NCBI RefSeq assembly: GCF_030053395.1
Contig: NZ_JASGBH010000007.1
Span: 62,001 to 126,000 of the forward strand
Source of the DNA: Limnohabitans lacus
GTDB lineage: Bacteria; Pseudomonadota; Gammaproteobacteria; Burkholderiales; Burkholderiaceae_C
Direction of reading: 5' to 3'
Length of the DNA: 64,000 bases
Below the pieces are notes generated by a model. That model saw only the letters and a program-made list of their open reading frames with translations. It was not told the origin of the DNA and did not search any database. Positions within the stretch are counted from its first letter, which is position 1; each line of letters begins with the position of its first letter. This document shows positions 36,639-46,631 of the stretch, in pieces. Both the position numbers and the translations under genes were made by a program.

Positions 36639-37589
36639 ATGAGCACCTACGACTCCACACTCCCCTACCCCCGCGACCTGCAAGGCTACGGCCGCCATGT
36701 GCCCCATGCCCAATGGCCGGGCGGCGCCCGCGTGGCCGTGCAGTTTGTCTTGAACTACGAAGAAGGCGGCGAAAACTCGGTGCTGCACGGCGATGCAGGC
36801 TCCGAGCAGTTCTTGTCTGAAATGTTCAACCCAGCCTCCTTTCCTGAGCGGCACATCAGCATGGAAGGCATTTACGAATACGGCTCACGCGCGGGCGTGT
36901 GGCGCATCCTGCGCGAGTTTGAAAAACGCGGCCTGCCGCTCACGGTGTTTGGTGTGGCCACCGCGCTGCAAAAGCACCCCGAATTGACCGCTGCCTTCCA
37001 AGAACTGGGCTACGACATCGCCTGCCACGGGCTCAAGTGGATCCATTACCAAAATGTCGACGAAGCCACCGAGCGTGCCCACATGGCCGAGGCGATGGAG
37101 ATCATTCAGAAGTTGACAGGTGAACGCCCTCTGGGCTGGTACACCGGGCGCGACAGCCCCAACACGCGCCGCCTGGTGGCCGACTTTGGCGGCTTTGAAT
37201 ACGACAGCGACTACTACGGCGACGACCTGCCCTTTTGGATGAAGGTGCGCAAGTCAGACGGCACCGATGCACCGCAACTCATCGTGCCTTACACCTTGGA
37301 CTGCAACGACATGCGCTTTGCGCTGCCTCAGGGTTACTCGCACGCCGACCCGTTTTTCCAGTACATGAAAGACACCTTTGACGCGCTCTATGCCGAAGGT
37401 GACCCGAATGGCGACAACGCCCCCAAGATGATGAGCATTGGCATGCACTGCCGCTTGCTGGGTCGCCCAGGTCGCATCACGGCGCTGCAACGCTTTTTGG
37501 ACCACATCCAGTCGCACGACAAAGTCTGGGTGGCGCGGCGCATCGACATCGCGCGGCACTGGAAAGCCACACACCCTTATGCCGGCTGA
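36639..37589 (+). CDS. puuE: Allantoinase PuuE (polysaccharide-deacetylase fold)
   Basis: 316 residues. N-terminal YPRDLQGYGRHVPHAQWPGG and NYEEGGENSVLHGDAGSE are diagnostic of PuuE. The NodB-like fold follows, with GYDIACHGLKWIHY (His) and GWYTGRDSPNTRRL. PuuE is a cofactor-independent allantoinase that opens allantoin to allantoate and is unrelated to the metal-dependent AllB. It begins 21 bp after the GntR gene in the same direction, so both are probably on one transcript. Its product is the substrate of the AllC domain encoded next. Confidence 0.95.
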   Translation: MSTYDSTLPYPRDLQGYGRHVPHAQWPGGARVAVQFVLNYEEGGENSVLHGDAGSEQFLSEMFNPASFPERHISMEGIYEYGSRAGVWRILREFEKRGLPLTVFGVATALQKHPELTAAFQELGYDIACHGLKWIHYQNVDEATERAHMAEAMEIIQKLTGERPLGWYTGRDSPNTRRLVADFGGFEYDSDYYGDDLPFWMKVRKSDGTDAPQLIVPYTLDCNDMRFALPQGYSHADPFFQYMKDTFDALYAEGDPNGDNAPKMMSIGMHCRLLGRPGRITALQRFLDHIQSHDKVWVARRIDIARHWKATHPYAG

Positions 37590-37594
37590 CGCCT

Positions 37595-37668
37595 TGTAGG
37601 CGCATGCCCGGCAAGCAACAACTTGTGAGCCTGCAAGCGCTGAATCGCCAGCAGGACTGGCTCCTACA
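37595..37668. repeat. REP-like palindromic repeat, family B, copy 1
   Basis: It begins TGTAGGCGCATGCCCGGCAA and ends GCAGGACTGGCTCCTACA; the outer TGTAGG and CCTACA are inverted repeats. The ends match copy 2 at 43978. It lies between puuE and the uraD-allC gene. Confidence 0.75.
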
Positions 37669-37706
37669 AAAACATTCACATCTGAAAACAAGCGCGGAAA
37701 CACACC

Positions 37707-39482
37707 ATGCCCTTGACCCTTGAACAACTCAACAGCGCCAGCCGCGAAGACGCCGCGCAAATGCTCGACGGGCTTTACGAGCACTCGCCCTGGATCGCCG
37801 AGCAGGCGCTCAACGAGCGCCCCTTCAAATCGCTGGCCCACCTCAAGCACGCCATGTGCGAGGTGCTGGCGCATGCTGGGCGCGACGCGCAGCTGGGCCT
37901 GATCCGTGCCCACCCCGAGCTGGCCGGCAAAGCCATGGTCAGCAAAACACTGACGGCCGAATCGACGAACGAGCAAACCAAAGCGGGCCTGACCGACTGC
38001 ACGCCCGACGAGTTCGCCAAGATCCAAAAGCTCAACGCCGACTACAACGCCAAGTTCGGCTGGCCCTTCATCTTGGCGGTGCGCGGCCCGCGTGGCGTGG
38101 GCTACAACAAGCAGCAGATCATCGACGCCTTCGAGCGCCGCCTGCACGGCCACCCCGAGTTTGAGCTGGCCGAGTGCCTGCGCAACATCCACCGCATCGT
38201 GGAGATCCGCTTGAACGACAAGTTTGGCGTGGAGCCCACGCTGGGCCATCAGGTCTGGGACTGGCAAGAGAAGTTGGCCCAACACTCTGACCCTGGCTTT
38301 GCGGAACACGGCCAGCTGACGGTGACCTATTTGACCGACGCGCACCGCGCCTGCGCGCAGCGCATCACGCAAAACATGCGCGACTGCGGTTTTGACGAGG
38401 TCTACACCGACGCCGTGGGCAATGTGGTGGGCCGCTTCCACCCGGCCACAGCGGGCGGCAAATACCTGCTCACGGGCAGTCACTACGACACCGTGCGCAA
38501 CGGCGGCAAGTACGACGGTCGCTTGGGCATTTTTGTGCCCATGGCCTGCGTGCAGCAGCTGCACCAGCTGGGCAAACGCCTGCCCTTTGGCATCGAGGTC
38601 GTGGCCTTTGCCGAAGAAGAAGGCCAGCGCTACAAAGCCACTTTCCTCGGCTCGGGCGCACTGATTGGCGACTTCAAGCCTGAATGGCTGGACCAGCAAG
38701 ATGCCGACGGCATCACCATGCGCACGGCCATGCAGCATGCGGGCCTGTGTGTGGACGACATCCCCAAGATCCAGCGCGACCCGGCGCAGTACCTGGGCTT
38801 TGTCGAAGTCCACATCGAGCAAGGCCCGGTGCTCAACGAAGTGAACGTTCCGCTGGGCGTGGTCACGTCGATCAACGGCAGCGTGCGTTACCTGTGCGAG
38901 GTCATCGGCACCGCCAGCCACGCCGGCACCACCCCCATGGACCGCCGCCGCGACGCGGCCTGCGCAGTGGCCGAACTGGCGCTGTACATGGAGCAACGCG
39001 CCGCCCAAGACGGCGACTCGGTGGCCACGATCGGCCAGCTGAATGTGCCCGGTGGCTCGATCAACGTGGTGCCCGGCCGCTGCGCCTTCAGCCTGGACAT
39101 GCGCGCCCCCACCGACGCGCAGCGCGATGCGCTGGAAGCCGATGTGCTGGGCCAGCTCCAAGCGATTTGTGAGCGCCGAGGCGTGCGACACACCGCCGAG
39201 CAAACCATGCGCGCAGCCGCAGCCCCCAGCGCCGCCGAATGGCAAGCCCGCTGGGAACGCGCCGTGAGCGCCCAAGGTGTGCCGCTGTTCAAACTGCCCA
39301 GCGGCGCGGGCCACGACGCGATGAAACTGCACGAAGTCATGCCGCAAGCCATGCTGTTCGTGCGCGGCGAGAACGCAGGCATCAGCCACAACCCGCTCGA
39401 ATCCACCACCAGCGACGACATGCAGCTGTGCGTCGACGCCTTCACCCATGTTTTGAACCAACTCTCACAGGAAAAATCATGA
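37707..39482 (+). CDS. Fusion protein: OHCU decarboxylase (UraD) + allantoate amidohydrolase (AllC)
   Basis: 591 residues, two enzymes in one chain. Residues 1-170 are UraD: IRAHPELAGK (catalytic His), ESTNEQTKAGL and FGWPFILAVRG. Residues ~190-591 are a dinuclear-metal M20 amidohydrolase of the AllC type: GSHYDTVRNGGKYDGRLG (His and bridging Asp), AFAEEEGQRY (catalytic and metal Glu), EVHIEQGP (His), the SGAGHDAMKLHEV segment and ISHNPLE (final metal His). UraD yields S-allantoin from OHCU; AllC hydrolyses allantoate with ammonia release. PuuE, the enzyme acting between these two steps, is encoded by the preceding gene. Confidence 0.95.
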   Translation: MPLTLEQLNSASREDAAQMLDGLYEHSPWIAEQALNERPFKSLAHLKHAMCEVLAHAGRDAQLGLIRAHPELAGKAMVSKTLTAESTNEQTKAGLTDCTPDEFAKIQKLNADYNAKFGWPFILAVRGPRGVGYNKQQIIDAFERRLHGHPEFELAECLRNIHRIVEIRLNDKFGVEPTLGHQVWDWQEKLAQHSDPGFAEHGQLTVTYLTDAHRACAQRITQNMRDCGFDEVYTDAVGNVVGRFHPATAGGKYLLTGSHYDTVRNGGKYDGRLGIFVPMACVQQLHQLGKRLPFGIEVVAFAEEEGQRYKATFLGSGALIGDFKPEWLDQQDADGITMRTAMQHAGLCVDDIPKIQRDPAQYLGFVEVHIEQGPVLNEVNVPLGVVTSINGSVRYLCEVIGTASHAGTTPMDRRRDAACAVAELALYMEQRAAQDGDSVATIGQLNVPGGSINVVPGRCAFSLDMRAPTDAQRDALEADVLGQLQAICERRGVRHTAEQTMRAAAAPSAAEWQARWERAVSAQGVPLFKLPSGAGHDAMKLHEVMPQAMLFVRGENAGISHNPLESTTSDDMQLCVDAFTHVLNQLSQEKS

Positions 39483-39568
39483 ACCCCCACGTTCGTCACT
39501 TCGTGTACTCACTGCCCCCCGAGGGGGCCCTGCTCTCCTTGGGGCGGCCCGGCGGAGAGCAGTCATGA
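39479..39568 (+). CDS. 29-codon mini-ORF coupled on both sides (doubtful)
   Basis: The frame starts with ATG inside the uraD-allC stop (ATGA) and ends in a TGA that overlaps the ATG of the next gene (ATGA). The peptide would begin MNPHVRHFVYSLPPEG and end LGRPGGEQS. No Shine-Dalgarno is clear. The DNA is a GC-rich palindromic element, so it is more likely a repeat insertion that happens to keep translation running through than a functional peptide. Confidence 0.3.
   Translation: MNPHVRHFVYSLPPEGALLSLGRPGGEQS
39515..39562. repeat. GC-rich palindromic element between the two amidohydrolase genes
   Basis: It contains CCCCC-GA-GGGGG (about 39516-39527) and inverted arms CTGCTCTCC (39530-39538) and GGAGAGCAG (39554-39562) around a GGGGCGGCCCGGC-type centre. 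It looks like a dispersed intergenic repeat; only one copy is in this window. It could fold in the message just ahead of the M20 start codon. Confidence 0.55.
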
Positions 39569-40818
39569 GCGCTACCGAAATGCAATACCAACAACTCGAC
39601 GCTTGGATCGACGCGCACTTCGACGAGCAGGTCAAGTTCCTGCAAGCGCTGGTGCAGGTGCCGACCGACACCCCACCCGGCAACAACGCCCCGCACGCCG
39701 AGCGCACCGCCGAGCTGCTCGCGCCCATGGGCTTTGACGCCGAAAAACACGCCGTGCCCCAAGCCGATGTGAAGGCTTATGGTCTCGAGTCCATCACCAA
39801 CCTGATCGTGCGCCGCAAGTATGGCGAGGGCAAAACCATTGCCCTGAACGCCCACGGCGACGTGGTGCCCCCCGGCGAAGGCTGGACCCACGATCCGTAT
39901 GGCGGCGAAGTCCAAGACGGCGCCATGTACGGCCGCGCCACCGCCGTGAGCAAGTCAGACTTTTCCACCTTCACCTTTGCCACTCGCGCGCTCGAGTCAT
40001 TGAACGCCCCCCTTAAAGGCGGCGTGGAGCTGCACTTCACCTACGACGAAGAGTTTGGCGGCGAGATGGGCCCCGGCTGGCTGCTGGCCCAAGGCCTCAC
40101 CCATCCCGACCTGATGATCGCGGCGGGCTTCAGCTACGAAGTGGTCACCGCCCACAACGGCTGCCTGCAAATGGAAGTGACGGTGCAAGGCGAGATGGCA
40201 CACGCGGCCATCCCCGACAGCGGCACCGACGCGCTGCAAGGCGCGGTGCACATCCTGAACGCGCTGCACGCGCTCAACGCCGACTACAAAAAGACGACCT
40301 CGTCCGTCAAGGGCATCACCCACCCGTATCTGAACGTGGGCCAAATCAGCGGTGGCACCAACACCAACGTGGTGCCCGGCAAGGTCGTGTTCAAACTCGA
40401 CCGCCGCATGATCCCCGAAGAGAACCCTGCCGAAGTGGAAGCGTCCATCCGCCAGACCATCGAGTCTGCAGCGCAAAGCTTCAACCCACCCCGTGGCGGC
40501 AAAGCGCTCAAGGTCGACATCAAACGCCTGCTGTTGGCCAACGCGATGAAGCCGCTGGCGGGCAACCAGCCGCTGGTGGACGCCATTCAGAAACACGGCC
40601 AGACCGTGTTCGGCCAAGCCATCCCGGCTGTGGGTACACCGCTGTACACCGACGTGCGCCTGTATGTGGAACGCGGCATTCCGGGTGTGATCTACGGCGC
40701 AGGCCCCCGCACCGTGCTGGAGAGCCACGCCAAACGCGCCGACGAGCGCGTGCAGCTGGAAGACGTGCGCCGCGCCACCAAGGTGGTGGCACGCACGCTG
40801 CTGGATTTGCTGGCCTGA
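39565..40818 (+). CDS. M20/ArgE-DapE-family hydrolase, atypical metal site
   Basis: 417 residues. The M20 fold is clear: NAHGDVVPPGEGWTHDPYGG, FTYDEEFGGEMGPGW (catalytic Glu-Glu), a dimerisation domain (MEVTVQGEMAHAAIPDSGTD) and GGTNTNVVPGKVVF. The motif that normally reads Gly-Arg-Gly-x-x-Asp-x-Lys is GRATAVSKSD here, so the usual bridging Asp position is Val. This may be a subgroup trait. It hydrolyses an amide bond of an N-acyl or ureido compound; in this operon a late step such as ureidoglycolate or a formyl/carbamoyl derivative is possible but unproven. It is co-transcribed with uraD-allC. Confidence 0.85.
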   Translation: MSATEMQYQQLDAWIDAHFDEQVKFLQALVQVPTDTPPGNNAPHAERTAELLAPMGFDAEKHAVPQADVKAYGLESITNLIVRRKYGEGKTIALNAHGDVVPPGEGWTHDPYGGEVQDGAMYGRATAVSKSDFSTFTFATRALESLNAPLKGGVELHFTYDEEFGGEMGPGWLLAQGLTHPDLMIAAGFSYEVVTAHNGCLQMEVTVQGEMAHAAIPDSGTDALQGAVHILNALHALNADYKKTTSSVKGITHPYLNVGQISGGTNTNVVPGKVVFKLDRRMIPEENPAEVEASIRQTIESAAQSFNPPRGGKALKVDIKRLLLANAMKPLAGNQPLVDAIQKHGQTVFGQAIPAVGTPLYTDVRLYVERGIPGVIYGAGPRTVLESHAKRADERVQLEDVRRATKVVARTLLDLLA

Positions 40819-42153
40819 TCAGCCGCCGGTGAAGTCTTTCACCATGTTGCCGTACCACTGCAAGTCTTCTTGCCACAGGGCTTGGCGGCGGAAGTTGTCG
40901 TCGGTCACGGTTTGCAGGATGTGGCCTTCTGGGCCCATCTTGTAGTCGAACTTCACGCTGATCGCTTCGAGCGGTTCAGTGTTGACCAGCATGTAGCAGA
41001 GGTTGTCGATGATGACCGGCTTCATGGCTTGGTTTTTGGACTGCTGCGCGATGTAAGTCGACACGCTGCGGCCCATGCGGTTGGCGACATGGCCGCTCTT
41101 GGGGTAATGGCCAAACTGCGGTGACACTGCGCCCACGCTGTCGCCGATCACAAACACATTCGGGTCGTCCTTGAGGTTGTAGAACTCCGGGTGCACCGCT
41201 GCCCAGGTGCTGGGTTTGCCCTCCGGGGTTTTGCCAATGGCGCCCATCTTCCAGACCAGATCGGCCGCTTGGTGGTGACCCATGAAGATGGCGTCGTCGA
41301 ACTTGAAATCGCCCGCCATGGTTTTGACCACCTTGTTGTAGGGGTCCAGCTCCTTCACGCCCGCATTGGGCACGTAGGTGATGATGTCGTCATACAGCTC
41401 GTCAAAGGCCATGCGGTAGCCGCCGCCAATGGGCATGATGCGCGGCTTGGGGTCGAGTATCAAAATCTTGGCCGGAATTTTGTGGCGCTTGAAATGGTCG
41501 GCCATCAGGCAAGCCCGCTCATAGGGTGAGGGTGGGCAGCGGTGTGGCGGCGGGGGCAGCGTCATCACAAACGTGCCGCCCTTGAAGCCTTTGATTTTTT
41601 GCTTGAGCGCCAAGTGCTCAGAGCTGGGCACATAGGCGCTGGAAAAATGCTTTTGGGTGTAGGCCGCCGCTGCGCGGTCGTTGCCAAACCAAGGCTCATA
41701 CGTCACGCGAATACCGGCGGACACCACCAGCCAGTCGTAGTCCACAAACCCTTGCGCGGTGTGCACGCGCTTTTTGTCGCGGTCAATGTCGGTGATTTCG
41801 GTTTGCACAAAGGTGTAGCCCATGCGCTCAGCCGCAGCCGTGTAGGAGTGCACCAAAAAAGAGGTGTCCACCACATCCACCAGCCATTTGTTGCTCAAGG
41901 GGCAGGACCAGAAAATCGGGTTCTTTTCGAGCAGCACCACTTCCAGGTCGGGTGCGTCCTCGCGCAAATGACGCGCCGTGGCCAAGCCACCCCAGCCCCC
42001 ACCCAAGATGACCACGCGGCGCTTTTTGCCTTTGGGCATCAACTCGGTAGAGGGAGAAAAAAGAAAAGGTTGAGCGATGACAGCAGGGGACGCGGCCGAC
42101 AGCGCGCCCAGTGCTGCCGCGCCCTTGAGGAGGGTGCGACGTGCGGTGGTCAT
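40819..42153 (-). CDS. Flavocytochrome c sulfide dehydrogenase-type flavoprotein (FccB/SoxF-like)
   Basis: 444 residues from 42153 (MTTARRTLLKGAAALG), with GGAAG upstream; the frame runs further without homology. A twin-arginine signal suggests export. FAD/NAD-fold motif RRVVILGGGWGGLATARHL, the segment FWSCPLSNKW with the Cys that carries covalent flavin in FccB, RCPPSPYERACLMADH, and VFVIGDSVGAVSPQFGHYPKSG are all FCSD features. Such proteins oxidise sulfide with a cytochrome c partner, but no fccA-like gene is adjacent. It is convergent with the M20 gene and divergent from the NCS2 permease. An electron-transfer role tied to PuuD is conceivable but unsupported. Confidence 0.85.
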   Translation of the reverse strand: MTTARRTLLKGAAALGALSAASPAVIAQPFLFSPSTELMPKGKKRRVVILGGGWGGLATARHLREDAPDLEVVLLEKNPIFWSCPLSNKWLVDVVDTSFLVHSYTAAAERMGYTFVQTEITDIDRDKKRVHTAQGFVDYDWLVVSAGIRVTYEPWFGNDRAAAAYTQKHFSSAYVPSSEHLALKQKIKGFKGGTFVMTLPPPPHRCPPSPYERACLMADHFKRHKIPAKILILDPKPRIMPIGGGYRMAFDELYDDIITYVPNAGVKELDPYNKVVKTMAGDFKFDDAIFMGHHQAADLVWKMGAIGKTPEGKPSTWAAVHPEFYNLKDDPNVFVIGDSVGAVSPQFGHYPKSGHVANRMGRSVSTYIAQQSKNQAMKPVIIDNLCYMLVNTEPLEAISVKFDYKMGPEGHILQTVTDDNFRRQALWQEDLQWYGNMVKDFTGG

Positions 42154-42480
42154 AAAGGACTTCCGTGAATAAAAAGAGAAACCTGTCGGCGCATACGAGG
42201 AGCGAGGCTCCAATGCCTCGAAGGCAGGTGGTGTCACGCCCATGGCGTGAGCGCTGATGTTACGCGAACGACTCACCCCAAAATGAAGAGCCAAGCCCAA
42301 GCATGCCAAAGTGAGCCAACGACCTTCTGTCACTTGTTTGAAAACACCCATCCTGGGTCTGTACAGGGTTTTCACGCATCCACATCGCATTCTATTTTGT
42401 ATACAGTTTGAAACACAAAGAAGCACACATTTAGTTTCTTTGCTGTTTTCACCTCTGTTTACTTTTCAGGAGCCCCCTCC
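42154..42480. other. Intergenic 327 bp between divergent flavoprotein and NCS2 permease genes
   Basis: No gene is seen. The right half is AT-rich and holds the TGTATACA palindrome at 42398 and an AGGAG ribosome-binding site just before the permease ATG. The left half is the leader of the flavoprotein gene; in-frame upstream codons there do not resemble the family. Confidence 0.6.
42398..42405. promoter_or_regulatory. TGTATACA operator upstream of the NCS2 permease (site 3)
   Basis: Perfect palindrome in TCTATTTTGTATACAGTTTG, about 76 bp before the permease start. Same 8-mer as sites at 28808, 35889 and 47768; regulator binding is inferred. Confidence 0.68.
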
Positions 42481-43962
42481 ATGAGTTCAACCATCCACCC
42501 CGTGGACGAGCATTTGCCCAATGGCAAGCTCGCCGCTTTGGGCCTGCAACATGTGCTGGTGATGTATGCCGGCGCGGTGGCCGTGCCCCTGATCGTCGGC
42601 CGCGCCCTCAAACTCAGCCCTGAACAAGTGGCGATGCTGATCTCGGCCGACCTGTTTTGCTGCGGTTTGGTCACGCTGATCCAATCGCTGGGTGCCACAC
42701 AGTGGTTTGGCATCAAGCTCCCCGTGATGATGGGCGTGACGTTTGCTTCTGTGGCCCCGATGGTGGCCATGGCCAACAACAACCCGGGCGTTCAAGGCGC
42801 GGGGCTGATCTTTGGCGCCATCATTGGCGCGGGGGTGATCTCCATCTTGATTGCGCCCATCGTGAGTCGGATGCTGCGGTTTTTCCCGCCTGTCGTCACC
42901 GGCACCATCATTGCCGTCATCGGCATCAGCTTGATGCGTGTGGGCATCAACTGGATTTTTGGCAACCCCTTCGGCCCCACAGCGCCCAGCATCCCTAACC
43001 CGGAACACCTGGCCTGGCTCGATGCCGCCAAACAAGCGGCCAGCACGGGCGCGGTGCCCCCGGTGCCTGCCGGCATGAACATCGTCGGTACTGTGCCCAA
43101 CCCCAAGTACGCGCAGCTCTCGCACATCGGCATTGCTGCCATCGTGTTGGCATCCATCTTGTTGATTGCCAAGTACGCCCGAGGTTTTGTGTCCAACATT
43201 TCGGTGCTGCTGGGCATTGTGATCGGTGGCGTGGTGGCCACGGCTGCAGGCCTCATGAACTTCGACAAAGTCAGCAAAGCCGGCTGGTTTGACCTGGTGC
43301 TGCCCTTCGAAATCGCCGCACCCGTCTTTGACCCGATCCTGATTCTGACCATGACCTTGGTGATGATCGTGGTGATGATCGAGTCCACCGGCATGTTCCT
43401 CGCCTTGGGCGATCTGACGGGCAAAAAAGTCGATCAAAAAATGCTCACCGCCGGTCTGCGCACCGACGGTCTGGGCACCTTGATTGGCGGCATCTTCAAC
43501 ACCTTCCCTTACACCAGCTTCTCGCAAAACGTGGGCCTGGTGGGCGTGACGGGCGTGAAAAGCCGTTTCGTCTGCGTGGCAGGCGGCGTGATCTTGATCG
43601 TGCTGGGTTTGCTGCCCAAAATGGCGGCCCTGGTCGAGTCGCTGCCCACCTTTGTGCTCGGTGGTGCGGGCTTGGTGATGTTCGGCATGGTGGCTGCCAC
43701 CGGTATCCGCATCCTGGCCAACGTGGACTACAAGGGCAACCGCAACAACCTGTTCATCGTGGCCATCTCAATTGGCTTTGGCATGATCCCGCTGATCGCC
43801 CCGCGCTACCTGCAGTGGATGCCCCACAGTATCCACCCGCTGATCGAGTCGGGCATCTTGCTGGCCTCCATCAGCGCGGTGATCTTGAACCTGTATTTCA
43901 ACGGCTCCAAGGGTGACAGCAGCGAAGCGATCGAAGCTGCCAAACAAGCCGACTCGCACTGA
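42481..43962 (+). CDS. NCS2-family nucleobase (xanthine/uracil/urate) permease
   Basis: 493 residues, about 14 hydrophobic segments. It begins with LGLQHVLVMYAGAVAVPLIVG (residues 20-40), the NAT/NCS2 start, and carries the conserved IESTGMFLALGDLTG, FPYTSFSQNVGLVGVTGVKSR (Gln-Asn pair of substrate helix, residues ~342-362) and KMAALVESLPTFVLGGAG. These features match xanthine or urate:H+ symporters (XanQ, UacT-like) better than uracil carriers. The TGTATACA site upstream ties it to the purine regulon. It ends before a REP-like repeat and terminator. Confidence 0.93.
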   Translation: MSSTIHPVDEHLPNGKLAALGLQHVLVMYAGAVAVPLIVGRALKLSPEQVAMLISADLFCCGLVTLIQSLGATQWFGIKLPVMMGVTFASVAPMVAMANNNPGVQGAGLIFGAIIGAGVISILIAPIVSRMLRFFPPVVTGTIIAVIGISLMRVGINWIFGNPFGPTAPSIPNPEHLAWLDAAKQAASTGAVPPVPAGMNIVGTVPNPKYAQLSHIGIAAIVLASILLIAKYARGFVSNISVLLGIVIGGVVATAAGLMNFDKVSKAGWFDLVLPFEIAAPVFDPILILTMTLVMIVVMIESTGMFLALGDLTGKKVDQKMLTAGLRTDGLGTLIGGIFNTFPYTSFSQNVGLVGVTGVKSRFVCVAGGVILIVLGLLPKMAALVESLPTFVLGGAGLVMFGMVAATGIRILANVDYKGNRNNLFIVAISIGFGMIPLIAPRYLQWMPHSIHPLIESGILLASISAVILNLYFNGSKGDSSEAIEAAKQADSH

Positions 43963-43977
43963 GCCAGCGCCAGTCCC

Positions 43978-44036
43978 TGTAGGCGCTTGCCCTGCAAGCG
44001 CTCTGCTGCGCTGATCGCCGGCAGGGCTGGTTCCTA
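43978..44036. repeat. REP-like palindromic repeat, family B, copy 2
   Basis: TGTAGGCGCTTGCCCTGCAA at the left end and GCAGGGCTGGTTCCTA at the right end match copy 1 (37595). An inner inverted repeat, GCGCTTGC/GCAAGCGC, is intact. It lies between the permease stop and its terminator. Confidence 0.75.
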
Positions 44037-44050
44037 AAAATCACATCCTC

Positions 44051-44080
44051 AAAAGGCCAAGCCAAGTGCTTGGCCTTTTG
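44051..44080 (+). terminator. Intrinsic terminator after the NCS2 permease
   Basis: Perfect 12-bp stem AAAAGGCCAAGC (44051-44062) and GCTTGGCCTTTT (44068-44079) with a 5-base loop, followed by a GCTTTTTGG tract. The A-run on the left makes it usable in both directions. Confidence 0.88.
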
Positions 44081-44163
44081 CTTTTTGGTGAGGTAATCCC
44101 CATCCAAACCGAGTTACAAATGGGTTACGCTCAAGAAGTAATCCCCTCTCCGTTGGAACCAAG

Positions 44164-46461
<2,298 letters not shown>

Positions 46462-46478
46462 GGCACTGCGCTCCAGAA

Positions 46479-46527
46479 AGCCCTGTTTTGGTGCATAAAT
46501 CCCAGTGAGTTCGCACCAATAACGGGG
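46479..46527. promoter_or_regulatory. Pair of NtrC-like enhancer sites
   Basis: Site A (46479-46494, AGCCCTGTTTTGGTGC) and site B (46512-46527, CGCACCAATAACGGGG) each carry one good half of the NtrC dyad TGCACCAACATGGTGC and a weaker second half. They are 33 bp apart, about three helical turns, and centred about 117 and 84 bp upstream of the predicted start of the sigma-54 promoter at 46578. This resembles the classical glnA enhancer layout. Confidence 0.5.
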
Positions 46528-46577
46528 ATTTCTAGGGGATCAACCTGACATGGGGCGTCAGGCGTGTGGTCAATAAT

Positions 46578-46593
46578 GGGCATTGAATTTGCT
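46578..46593 (+). promoter_or_regulatory. Sigma-54 (-24/-12) promoter candidate for the NitT ABC importer
   Basis: GGGCATTGAATTTGCT matches 9 of 12 fixed positions with exact GG-N10-GC spacing and a perfect -12 half (TTGCT). The predicted start near 46604 leaves a 28-nt leader with AGGAG at 46621. Confidence 0.58.
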
Positions 46594-46631
46594 AGAAAAG
46601 ATTCACCGTTTATTTGACCCAGGAGCTCCTC

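Noticed and set aside
37254..39461. 735-codon minus-strand frame opposite puuE and uraD-allC
   Set aside because: Shadow frame spanning two real genes; no domain pattern.
42154..42426. Upstream extension of the flavoprotein frame
   Set aside because: The Tat signal and ribosome-binding site fix the start at 42153; the extension overlaps the regulatory gap.
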